A stretch of DNA of 14,486 bases from an uncultured Clostridia bacterium (GTDB lineage: Bacteria > Bacillota > Clostridia > TANB77 > CAG-465). The stretch lies in contig CAKPJL010000026.1 in the NCBI GenBank assembly GCA_934162655.1, forward strand, positions 1-14,486, read 5' to 3'. Shown here in pieces: positions 1 through 6,519 of this stretch (the first letter of the stretch is position 1; each line of letters begins with the position of its first letter). The position numbers were made by a program, and so were the translations under genes. The notes beneath the pieces are model-generated. The model ran no database searches. It was not told the origin of the DNA and saw only the letters and a list, made by a program, of their open reading frames with translations.

Positions 1-74
1 AATACAGCTTTTTTGCACTGTCAAGCATTTATTTATAATATTAACCTTTTTGACAAAACTAGTGGGGTTTTGAC

Positions 75-128
75 AAATAAAATAATCTAAGTAATAATTT
101 AACCCTCATTACTTAGATTATTTTATTT
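75..128 (-). terminator. Rho-independent terminator of the trpS-obg operon
   Basis: The arms 75-95 and 108-128 are perfect reverse complements over 21 bp, with a 12-base loop at 96-107. The right arm overlaps the obg stop codon (127-129). On the minus strand the hairpin ends in a T-rich tail (TTATTTTATTTG), so it can stop transcription coming from obg. The stem is nearly symmetrical and A-rich on its other side, so it may also act on transcripts arriving from the left edge. Confidence 0.8.
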
Positions 129-1401
129 ATTCTTGATATTCCATTTGATATCCAATAATATCAATAGTATCACCTGATTTTAGTCCCATTTCCTTACATT
201 TTGACATAACACCAATTTTATTTAACATAAGTTGCATATATCCACGTGATTCACTATCAAATATATTTACTTTGTTCATTATTCTTTCTATTATTTTTCC
301 TTCAACATAAAATGTATTTCCACTTTTATTTACTTCCCATGTATCTTGAGTCTCCTCATCTAACAGTTCATAGTCATAATCAACATGCACAATATCTTCT
401 TTTGGTATATTTTCTAATCTTTTGGCTACATATTCTATTACTTCATCAACACCCTGTTTTGTAGCGGCAGAAATTTTAAATATTTTTCTTCCCTCTTTTT
501 TACATACTTCTTCTAATTCTAAAAATAAATCCTCATTTTGCATACTATCTATTTTATTAGCAACAACTATTTGTTCTTTTTTACTAAGAGTGTTGCTATA
601 TCTTTCAAGTTCAGAATTTATTTTGTAAAAATCTTCAACAGGGTTTCTACCTTCACTACCAGTAATATCAACTACATGTATTAGAATTCTTGTACGTTCT
701 ACATGTTTTAAAAATTTGTGTCCAAGTCCTATTCCTTGACTTGCCCCCTCAATAAGTCCGGGTATATCTGCCATAACAAATGACTTTCCAGATTTAGTTT
801 TTACTACTCCTAGTGTTGGTGCAAGTGTAGTAAAATGATAATCGGCAATTTTAGGTTTAGCAGAAGAAACAACTGATATAAGTGTTGATTTTCCCACATT
901 TGGATAACCTATTAGCCCCACATCTGCTATCATTTTCAATTCTAATTCTATGTTTTTTTCCTGGCCTTTTTCACCCATTTCTGAAAAATTAGGTACTTGC
1001 CTTGTAGATGTAGCAAAATGTTGGTTTCCTCTTCCACCTCTTCCACCTTTTGCTATAAGTATTGTTTTACCAGCTTCTGACATATCTGCAACTATTTTAT
1101 CTTTTTCAATGTCACGTACAATTGTGCCAATTGGAACTGATATATATATATCCTCTCCTGAAATTCCTGAACATCTTCCACCAGAACCGTTTTTTCCATC
1201 ATTTGCCTTAAACTCTTTTTTATATCTAAAATCAAGTAATGTTGAAGTATTAGGATCAACTTTTAAATATATGTTTCCACCTCTTCCACCGTCACCACCA
1301 TCTGGCCCCCCGGCTGCAACATATTTTTCCCTTCTAAATGTTCTTGCACCATTTCCACCATTACCAGCTTTTATTTTAATTTTTACATAATCTATAACCA
1401 T
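127..1401 (-). CDS. obg: GTPase Obg (CgtA/ObgE), ribosome-associated
   Basis: Essential GTPase that binds the 50S subunit and couples ribosome maturation to nucleotide and stress state; in Bacillus it is also needed for sporulation onset. The 424 residues hold all three expected domains. The glycine-rich OBG fold spans about 1-158. The G domain has G1 GYPNVGKS (165-172), the TT switch (191-192), G3 DIPG (212-215), G4 NKID (282-285) and G5 SAA (311-313). The C-terminal OCT domain covers about 345-420. ATG 1401 is preceded by GAGGAG, which lies inside the last codons of trpS, nine bases away, so the two genes are translationally close and share an operon. Many Bacillota place obg after rplU-rpmA; here it follows trpS. 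Length and motifs are normal and nothing looks broken. Confidence 0.97.
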   Translation of the reverse strand: MVIDYVKIKIKAGNGGNGARTFRREKYVAAGGPDGGDGGRGGNIYLKVDPNTSTLLDFRYKKEFKANDGKNGSGGRCSGISGEDIYISVPIGTIVRDIEKDKIVADMSEAGKTILIAKGGRGGRGNQHFATSTRQVPNFSEMGEKGQEKNIELELKMIADVGLIGYPNVGKSTLISVVSSAKPKIADYHFTTLAPTLGVVKTKSGKSFVMADIPGLIEGASQGIGLGHKFLKHVERTRILIHVVDITGSEGRNPVEDFYKINSELERYSNTLSKKEQIVVANKIDSMQNEDLFLELEEVCKKEGRKIFKISAATKQGVDEVIEYVAKRLENIPKEDIVHVDYDYELLDEETQDTWEVNKSGNTFYVEGKIIERIMNKVNIFDSESRGYMQLMLNKIGVMSKCKEMGLKSGDTIDIIGYQMEYQE

Positions 1402-1410
1402 TATTTTTTA

Positions 1411-2427
1411 TTACTCCTCAAAATAATTTATTTTCATAACCTCTTTTACTTTTTTTAAAGTTTCACTTGCTTTTTTATTTGCCTTATATGTTCCATCATA
1501 AATAATTTTCTTTACTATTTCTGGATGTTCATCATAATATTTTCTTTTTTCCCTAATAGGATCTAAAAACTCATTAATTTTAGCTGCAAGTTCCTTTTTA
1601 CATAAAACACAGCCTCTTTTTCCATCTCTACATTCCTCAAAAACCTTTTCTTTATTTTCACTATTAAACAACTCTGTATAATATGCAACCATACATTTTT
1701 TAGGATCTGCCTTATCGTCTTTTTTTATTTTAGAAGTATCCGTTAGAGCAGACATTACCTTTTTTTCAACTTCTTCTTGTGTATCTGATAAATATATAGC
1801 ATTTCCTAAGCTTTTTCCCATTTTCTCATTTCCATCTAATCCTTTTACCCTTGGAAAGCTAGAAACAAGTGCTTCAGGCTCTACTAAAACATCACCATAT
1901 ATCAAGTTAAACTTTCTTACTATTTCCCTTGCTTGTTCTATCATTGGAAGTTGATCGTTTCCAACAGGTATTACATGAGCTCCAAATGAGGCTATATCTG
2001 CTGATTGACTCACTGGGTAACCCAAAAATCCATATGTAATACTTTCTCCATTATTTCCAAATAACTCTTTTTTTTGTGCAATTTCAGTTTTAACAGTTGG
2101 ATTTCTTTCAAGTCTTGATACCGTGACAAGATTTGAGAAAAATACTGTTAATTCCGCTATTGTGGGTATTTGTGATTGCACAAATATAGTAGTTTTTTTA
2201 GGATCAATTCCACATGATAAATAGTCTTTTACAAGTTCATAAACTGACTTTGATACCTTTTCTGGATTGTTAAAATTGTCAGTTAAAGCCTGAACATCTG
2301 CTACCATTATATATTCTTCATACTCATCTTGTAACTTTATTCTATTTTGTAATGAGCCAAAATAATGTCCGATGTGAAGTCTACCGGTTGGCCTATCACC
2401 TGTAAGTATTATTTTCTTATTTTCCAT
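1411..2427 (-). CDS. trpS: Tryptophanyl-tRNA synthetase, likely Fe-S cluster type
   Basis: Class Ic synthetase that charges tRNA-Trp. The HIGH-type motif HIGHY is at residues 18-22 and the KMSKS loop reads KMGKS (202-206), numbering from ATG 2427. I prefer this ATG (338 aa) over the in-frame GTG at 2436. AGGTGA sits five bases upstream of the ATG, the family usually starts just before KIILTGDRPTG, and the promoter at 2448-2476 would leave almost no leader for the GTG. Four cysteines at 245, 266, 273 and 276 form C-x20-C-x6-C-x2-C. This closely resembles the C-x22-C-x6-C-x2-C motif that binds a [4Fe-4S] cluster in Thermotoga maritima TrpRS. Cluster binding here is inference. It is the first gene of an operon with obg. 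Confidence 0.96.
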   Translation of the reverse strand: MENKKIILTGDRPTGRLHIGHYFGSLQNRIKLQDEYEEYIMVADVQALTDNFNNPEKVSKSVYELVKDYLSCGIDPKKTTIFVQSQIPTIAELTVFFSNLVTVSRLERNPTVKTEIAQKKELFGNNGESITYGFLGYPVSQSADIASFGAHVIPVGNDQLPMIEQAREIVRKFNLIYGDVLVEPEALVSSFPRVKGLDGNEKMGKSLGNAIYLSDTQEEVEKKVMSALTDTSKIKKDDKADPKKCMVAYYTELFNSENKEKVFEECRDGKRGCVLCKKELAAKINEFLDPIREKRKYYDEHPEIVKKIIYDGTYKANKKASETLKKVKEVMKINYFEE

Positions 2428-2447
2428 TTTTATCACCTATCCAGTAT

Positions 2448-2476
2448 ATTATAATATATTTCTCTTTAAAAGTCTA
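2448..2476 (-). promoter_or_regulatory. Sigma-A-type promoter of trpS-obg
   Basis: On the minus strand, -35 TAGACT (2471-2476, four of six matches) and -10 TATAAT (2448-2453, perfect) are separated by 17 bp. Transcription would start near 2441, leaving about 14 bases to ATG 2427. It lies between the terminator of the upstream protease gene and trpS. I see no T-box specifier stem or Trp-box leader, and the leader is too short for one. Confidence 0.6.
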
Positions 2477-2500
2477 TAATATAGATTAATTTGTTTACAG

Positions 2501-2534
2501 AAAAAATCAAGGAGAAAAAATTTCCCCTTGATTT
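2501..2534 (-). terminator. Terminator after the frameshifted end of the protease gene
   Basis: Arms 2504-2512 and 2526-2534 (AAATCAAGG / CCTTGATTT) form a 9-bp stem on the minus strand, followed by a T run (positions 2501-2506). It begins 8 bases after the stop at 2543, which closes the second reading frame of the AAA+/M41 gene, but about 190 bases after the stop of the main frame at 2721. This spacing suggests that the gene naturally ends at 2543. Confidence 0.8.
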
Positions 2535-2542
2535 AAATAAGA

Positions 2543-2725
2543 TTAATTTAAACCTGATATTTTAGAATACTGTTCTATTACTTCTGGTAAAGTAACAATA
2601 TTCCTTGCAAGAAGCATGCTAGCTACTAACTCTAGCAATTTATAATTATTCTTTAATTCCTCTTCCGTTTTTTTATATATAATATCAACTTTTTCTTTAA
2701 CACTTTTTACTATCTGTTCTTTATT
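2543..2725 (-). other. Out-of-frame C-terminal piece of the M41 protease
   Basis: This 60-residue stretch continues the upstream protease in a different frame, ending at TAA 2543-2545. It is helical and charged, and its pattern matches the last helices of FtsH-type M41 peptidases: a VKEKVDIIYKKTEEELKNN-like helix, then LLELVASMLLARNIVTLPEV. FtsH has an equivalent Y-x-x-A-x-x-I/L-x-x-N ... L-x-x-I-A-x-x-L-L-E-x-E-T-L pattern at this place. The frame can also open at three consecutive ATGs (2753-2761) inside the protease gene, but no ribosome binding site precedes them, so an independent small protein is unlikely. Reaching it from the main frame needs one A fewer in the A8 run (2724-2731), or a +1 ribosomal shift there. 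The joined product would be about 661 residues. Whether this is a mutation, an assembly error or programmed slippage cannot be told from sequence. Confidence 0.7.
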
Positions 2726-4529
2726 TTTTTTCAGTAAGTAAAATATTATTGTCATCATCATAAGAACAAAGGGTTAAATTCTCAAAGTTTTTATCCATGC
2801 CATATTCTGTTATTCGCTCCATCAGGATAGAAGTAGCCCTTTTTAGATCACTTCTTGCACCTGCATCATATTCCTTTGTTACAAAACTTTCAGCAATACG
2901 TCCAGCAAGTAAAGTAGCAATTCTAGCATATATTCCTTCTTCATTTAGAATCGAAGTTAATTCCGCTTTTTCTTCATAAACAGTTATTCCTAAATTTCCT
3001 TCACTTGGAACAATAGATGCTAATATAACTTTTCTACAAACAATATCTTCATAAAGATAATTCATAACAAAATGCCCTGCCTCATGCCATGCAATAGCTT
3101 CTTTTACTTCCTCTTTCATTTCATTTAGCTTCTTATAATTGTATTCAAATACCTTATCAACATGACATCTTCTCAAACTTTTTGAATTTGCCATTGAAGC
3201 CACTGCAAGGGATTTATCAAGCAAATCAATTGTTCTATCCGGATTAGAAGAAGAAAAATTAAATGCAAATCCACATGATATTACATAATCTAATACTTCG
3301 TTTGAAACATGTACATCATGGTATTTAGAAAGTGTATTTACCTTATATCTTATCATTCTCTTTAGAGCATTTAGCTTAGGCTCATCCACATATACAGTTT
3401 CAAATCTTCTTTTTAATGCTCCATCATGTTCAAAATATTTATTATATTCCTTTGTTGTCGTAGCACCAATAAAAATAGCTTTATCTCTTGAGAGTAATGG
3501 TTTTATAGCTCCTGCCAAATCCACACCACCATCTAAAGAGTTGCCTGCACCCATAATTTGATGTATTTCGTCAATAAAAATAATAAGTTTATCAGTTTTT
3601 TCTACAAATTCTATTAACTTTCTTACTTTCTCTTCAAACTGTCCTCTATAAGTGGTACCAGCTATCATAGAATTTACATTAACTTCAACAACAGTATAAT
3701 CAAAAAACTTTTTTGGACATGTTTCATTTACAATGCTTTGTGTAATTGCTTCAACAATAGCAGTCTTTCCTACTCCTGGTTCCCCTACAAGTATAGCATT
3801 CCTTTTGTTTTTCTTTGAAATTATATTTAATATGCTAGATATTTCCCTATCTCTATCTAAAATATCACAAATCTCACCTTTTTCATATTTTTCATTTAAT
3901 ATCTTACAAAAAGGTTCTATTGATTTTGGTAGCACCATACTTTCAATCAAATTAGTATAAGGTGCCGCTCCCATATCTATTAAAAAGTCACAAAATTGTT
4001 CTACATTAAAAGAACTAAAAGCACTTACCATCCTTAAACAACTATTATCTCCCATGGTAAATATTACATAAAGTAAATCACTTAATTCTACGTACCCCTT
4101 TTTATAAGAGGCACAATTACTAGCAGCTACCACAAGAGCTTTATAGAGATTTTCTGAACAACTTAATTCATATGCTTCTGTTGCTTTTAATAATTCTTCA
4201 TACTCTTTTTGTTCTTCTGTTTCAATAGTTTGTTTTTTACCTGTTTTTGATACCTTAAAAACTTTTTTATAAAAAGTTTTGTCCTTTTTTAGCTTTAATA
4301 TAATTTCTGAGATCTCTGGCATTACATATTCTATAAACCCTATTCCATCAGCTAATGATTCTTCGAAAATACTTAAATAGCTTTCTTCTTCATCCATCAT
4401 TGTTGCTATAAAAATTGTAGCACAATTAGGTTTATAACTTCCTGTAATTTCTTTAGAAATTATACTAGCCCGAATTAACATATTAACCAAAACATCTTCC
4501 ATGACCAAAACATTGCTACCTAATTCCAT
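2721..4529 (-). CDS. Chimeric Clp-type AAA+ ATPase / M41 zinc protease
   Basis: Predicted soluble ATP-dependent metalloprotease of unusual build. Residues 10-80 and 125-190 look like two Clp N-domain repeats around a charged linker. A ClpA/B/C D1-type AAA+ module follows: Walker A GEPGVGKT (249-256), pore loop with TYRG (293-296), Walker B IIFIDE (316-321), sensor-1 GATT (355-358), arginine-finger region ALKRRF (371-376) and NPDRTIDLLD (429-438). From about 475 the sequence becomes an FtsH-type peptidase, with HEAGH (482-486), LGITVY (513-518), LAGRIAE (541-547) and the third zinc ligand D561 in GARSDLKRAT. All catalytic residues are present. FtsH has an N-terminal membrane anchor; none is visible here. 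ATG 4529 has AGGAGG nine bases upstream. The frame stops at 2721 after a run of eight A, while the missing M41 C-terminal helices follow in another frame. I know no named family with this order. Substrates are unknown. Confidence 0.85.
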   Translation of the reverse strand: MELGSNVLVMEDVLVNMLIRASIISKEITGSYKPNCATIFIATMMDEEESYLSIFEESLADGIGFIEYVMPEISEIILKLKKDKTFYKKVFKVSKTGKKQTIETEEQKEYEELLKATEAYELSCSENLYKALVVAASNCASYKKGYVELSDLLYVIFTMGDNSCLRMVSAFSSFNVEQFCDFLIDMGAAPYTNLIESMVLPKSIEPFCKILNEKYEKGEICDILDRDREISSILNIISKKNKRNAILVGEPGVGKTAIVEAITQSIVNETCPKKFFDYTVVEVNVNSMIAGTTYRGQFEEKVRKLIEFVEKTDKLIIFIDEIHQIMGAGNSLDGGVDLAGAIKPLLSRDKAIFIGATTTKEYNKYFEHDGALKRRFETVYVDEPKLNALKRMIRYKVNTLSKYHDVHVSNEVLDYVISCGFAFNFSSSNPDRTIDLLDKSLAVASMANSKSLRRCHVDKVFEYNYKKLNEMKEEVKEAIAWHEAGHFVMNYLYEDIVCRKVILASIVPSEGNLGITVYEEKAELTSILNEEGIYARIATLLAGRIAESFVTKEYDAGARSDLKRATSILMERITEYGMDKNFENLTLCSYDDDNNILLTEKK

Positions 4530-4613
4530 AACTAAATTCCTCCTGTAATTATATTAATAACATACAAAAATAAAATCGTAATCACGAATTTATTTCATTT
4601 TGTTAACATCTGT

Positions 4614-4642
4614 ATTATACCACACGATGCATGCTTATTCAA
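4614..4642 (-). promoter_or_regulatory. Extended -10 promoter of the AAA+/M41 gene
   Basis: On the minus strand, -35 TTGAAT (4637-4642), a 17-bp spacer and -10 TATAAT (4614-4619) preceded by TGG give a strong vegetative-type promoter with an extended -10. The leader to ATG 4529 is about 75-80 bases and contains the 8-base palindrome TGTTAACA (4601-4608). I see no CtsR- or CIRCE-type heat-shock operator. Confidence 0.7.
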
Positions 4643-4652
4643 CAGTCACATA

Positions 4653-4679
4653 ACATTTTACAAACTTAGGCATATAATT
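4653..4679 (+). promoter_or_regulatory. Possible sigma-K/E-like promoter of the glycosyltransferase
   Basis: AC (4653-4654), 16 bases, then CATATAATT (4671-4679) fits the loose late-sporulation pattern AC-N16/17-CATAnnnT. The same layout precedes the collagen-like gene. The motif is short and this genome is A/T-rich, so chance matches are expected. The start site would fall very near the ribosome binding site (4685-4690), which weakens the case. Confidence 0.3.
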
Positions 4680-4695
4680 TAAGTAGGTGATAAAT

Positions 4696-5763
4696 TTGGT
4701 TTCATTTAGTTTATGTATGATTGTAAAAAATGAGGAAAAAACTCTTAATAGATGCATAGAAAGTACAAAAGATCTATTTGATGAAATTATAATTGTAGAT
4801 ACTGGTTCTGAAGATAACACCAAAAATATTGCAAAAAAGTTTACAAACAAAGTATATGATTTCAAATGGTGTGACGATTTTTCAAAGGCCAGAAACTTTT
4901 CTTTTGAAAAGGCAACAAAAGATTTTATTATGTGGCTTGATGCGGATGATGTTATACTTGATGAGGACTTAAAAAAACTATATGACCTAAAAAAAAGATT
5001 AACAAATAATATAGATGTAGTCATGCTAAAATATAATCTAAATTCTGATGGTTCAAACTGTGCTCTAACATTTTATAGAGAACGTATACTTAATAGAAGT
5101 AAAAATTTCACATGGATAAGTCCTATACATGAAGTAATCGTTCCTACCGGTAATGTAATTTATGAAGATATCACAATAACACATAAAAAAATGGATTTTT
5201 CACACAGTAAGCGTAATTTAAAGATATTTCAGAAAATGTTAAAAAATGGCCAAAAACTTGATAGTAGACAAAAATTCTATTATGCAAGAGAATTATATTA
5301 TAATAATCTTTTTAATAAAGCAATAAAAGAATATAACGAATTTTTAAATATTAAAGACGCTTGGAGTGAAAATAAAATTAGTGCATGTATAGATTTATAT
5401 GATATATTTATGAGAAAAAATAATACTAATAAAGCTCTTCTATATTTATACAAAACTTTCGAATATGATATACCACGAAGTCAAGTTTGTTGTTACATAG
5501 GAAACAATTTTTTAAGAGATTCTAATTATGAAATTGCAAAATATTGGTATCTACAAGCTATAAAAAATAAACCTAATGACAAAAATGGTGGATTTTATAT
5601 TAATGATTTTCATGAGTTTATCCCATGCATTAATCTATGCGTATGTTACTTTAATTTGGGTGATATAAAAAATGCGAAAAAATATAATGACTTAGCAGGA
5701 AGTTACAAAAAAAACGACAGTTACTATATATACAATAAAAAACTACTTTCAAAATATAAATAG
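4696..5763 (+). CDS. Family 2 glycosyltransferase with TPR-like C-terminus
   Basis: Inverting-type GT-A transferase that probably moves a sugar from a nucleotide-sugar onto a protein. The N-terminal SLCMIVKNEE, IIIVDTGSEDNT and WLDADD (the DxD metal/nucleotide site near residues 81-85) are typical of GT2 enzymes of the SunS and TPR-glycosyltransferase type. A conserved SPIHEV follows near 142-147. From about 175 the protein is built of helical, Tyr-rich TPR-like units (KFYYARELYYNNLFNKAIKE and later AKYWYLQAI). I chose TTG 4696 (355 aa) because AGGTGA (4685-4690) is five bases upstream; the in-frame GTG 4687 lies inside that ribosome binding site. The collagen-like gene follows by 88 bases on the same strand. 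The likely acceptor is therefore the Thr-rich G-x-T repeat, as with C. difficile SgtA beside bclA3. That role is inference; the GT2 call is firm. Confidence 0.88.
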   Translation: MVSFSLCMIVKNEEKTLNRCIESTKDLFDEIIIVDTGSEDNTKNIAKKFTNKVYDFKWCDDFSKARNFSFEKATKDFIMWLDADDVILDEDLKKLYDLKKRLTNNIDVVMLKYNLNSDGSNCALTFYRERILNRSKNFTWISPIHEVIVPTGNVIYEDITITHKKMDFSHSKRNLKIFQKMLKNGQKLDSRQKFYYARELYYNNLFNKAIKEYNEFLNIKDAWSENKISACIDLYDIFMRKNNTNKALLYLYKTFEYDIPRSQVCCYIGNNFLRDSNYEIAKYWYLQAIKNKPNDKNGGFYINDFHEFIPCINLCVCYFNLGDIKNAKKYNDLAGSYKKNDSYYIYNKKLLSKYK

Positions 5764-5776
5764 ACACAACAAATAC

Positions 5777-5803
5777 ACATTTTTTAGGTAAATTCATATT
5801 ATA
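5777..5803 (+). promoter_or_regulatory. Possible sigma-K-like promoter of the collagen-like gene
   Basis: AC (5777-5778), 16 bases, then CATATTATA (5795-5803) matches the AC-N16/17-CATAnnnTA pattern of mother-cell sigma-K promoters in full. The downstream product looks like a spore-surface protein, which fits. The pattern carries little information in such A/T-rich DNA, so this remains a suggestion. Confidence 0.4.
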
Positions 5804-5833
5804 TATTAGGCTTTAGTTAGCCTATATATTTTT
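5801..5833 (+). terminator. Hairpin with T run between glycosyltransferase and collagen-like gene
   Basis: TAGGCT (5807-5812) pairs with AGCCTA (5819-5824) around a 6-base loop. With T5806 bulged, the stem extends by five A/T pairs. A short T run follows (5829-5833). It could terminate the glycosyltransferase transcript or attenuate read-through. It may instead sit in the leader of the collagen-like mRNA, since it ends just 8 bases before the GGAGG site. Confidence 0.45.
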
Positions 5834-5851
5834 CATATAAGGAGGAGAAAA

Positions 5852-6481
5852 ATGTGTAATTATGGATGTTGCTCACAAAATTCTTGTAATTGCAACTCAA
5901 ATAATAACCAAAGATATAATTCATGTTGCTGTGTATGCCCAACTGGTACACCAGGTATTATAATTACAGGACCTACTGGACCTACTGGACCTATGGGGCC
6001 TATGGGACCTATGGGACTTACAGGAGCTACTGGTGCAACTGGACCTACTGGACCTACTGGTACAGCTCAAGTTGCTTCTGCAATAAATTCAACTAACACA
6101 GTAGCACAAGAATTAGATGCTAATGATGAAGTAGATTTTGGTGCAAATAATGTTATAATTGGTAACAATATAACGCATAATGCAGGTGAAGCTGAGTTTA
6201 CGATTAATGCAACTGGTACTTATCTTTTAACTTATGCCGTAACAACAACTGGTTCTGGTGCTGCTGCCTACCCACTTGCTGTATCTGTTAGAGCAGATTA
6301 TAATGGTGCTGCAATTCCTGGTACTACATCATCTGCAATAATACCTGCCGCTGGAAATAATGTTACTATGACAAATTCTGCTATATTTACTGCTGCTGCC
6401 GGACAAAATGTTACACTTCAAAATCTAAATGCAAATACAACTTACAATAATGCAAATATTAGCATAATAAGAATTTACTAA
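5852..6481 (+). CDS. Collagen-like BclA-type spore-surface protein, Cys-rich N-terminus
   Basis: Predicted trimeric surface filament protein, 209 aa, without a classical signal peptide. Residues 1-30 carry nine cysteines (2, 6, 7, 12, 14, 25-27, 29) among Asn and Ser, suited to disulfide cross-linking into a coat or exosporium. Residues 40-72 are eleven uninterrupted G-x-y triplets, six of them ending in Thr (GPT, GLT or GAT) and three GPM. Residues 73-209 are Asn/Thr/Ala-rich beta sequence (ATGTYLLTYAV, GQNVTLQNL, ISIIRIY at the end), like the C1q/TNF-like trimerising head of BclA. GGAGG (5841-5845) precedes the ATG. The upstream glycosyltransferase probably modifies the repeat threonines. 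The collagen part is very short compared with most BclA proteins. Spore location is inferred from family and context. Confidence 0.85.
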   Translation: MCNYGCCSQNSCNCNSNNNQRYNSCCCVCPTGTPGIIITGPTGPTGPMGPMGPMGLTGATGATGPTGPTGTAQVASAINSTNTVAQELDANDEVDFGANNVIIGNNITHNAGEAEFTINATGTYLLTYAVTTTGSGAAAYPLAVSVRADYNGAAIPGTTSSAIIPAAGNNVTMTNSAIFTAAAGQNVTLQNLNANTTYNNANISIIRIY

Positions 6482-6519
6482 AAAATAAGAAGAAAGGCTT
6501 TTACCTTTCTTCTTATTTT
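6482..6519. terminator. Bidirectional terminator between collagen-like gene and ispH
   Basis: Arms 6482-6497 and 6504-6519 pair perfectly over 16 bp around a 6-base loop, with T-rich tails on both strands. The right arm contains the ispH stop codon (6513-6515) and the left arm starts one base after the end of the collagen-like gene. One hairpin thus serves two convergent genes. Confidence 0.9.

Noticed and set aside
950..1390. Plus-strand open frame antisense to obg
   Set aside because: The Pro-rich product is the reverse reading of the glycine-rich Obg domain.
2428..2436. GTG start for trpS at 2436
   Set aside because: It overlaps the AGGTGA that serves ATG 2427, and the promoter would leave it almost no leader.
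2543..2761. Independent 72-residue gene after the protease
   Set aside because: No ribosome binding site precedes its ATGs, it overlaps the protease gene by about 40 bases, and its content is a typical M41 C-terminus.
4635..5024. Minus-strand open frame within the glycosyltransferase
   Set aside because: It is antisense to clear GT2 motifs and rich in Ser/Phe as expected of a shadow frame; no ribosome binding site.
5969..6067. Tandem DNA repeat (GGACCTACT-like units) as a CRISPR or satellite
   Set aside because: The period is nine bases or fewer and encodes collagen triplets; it is protein-driven repetition.
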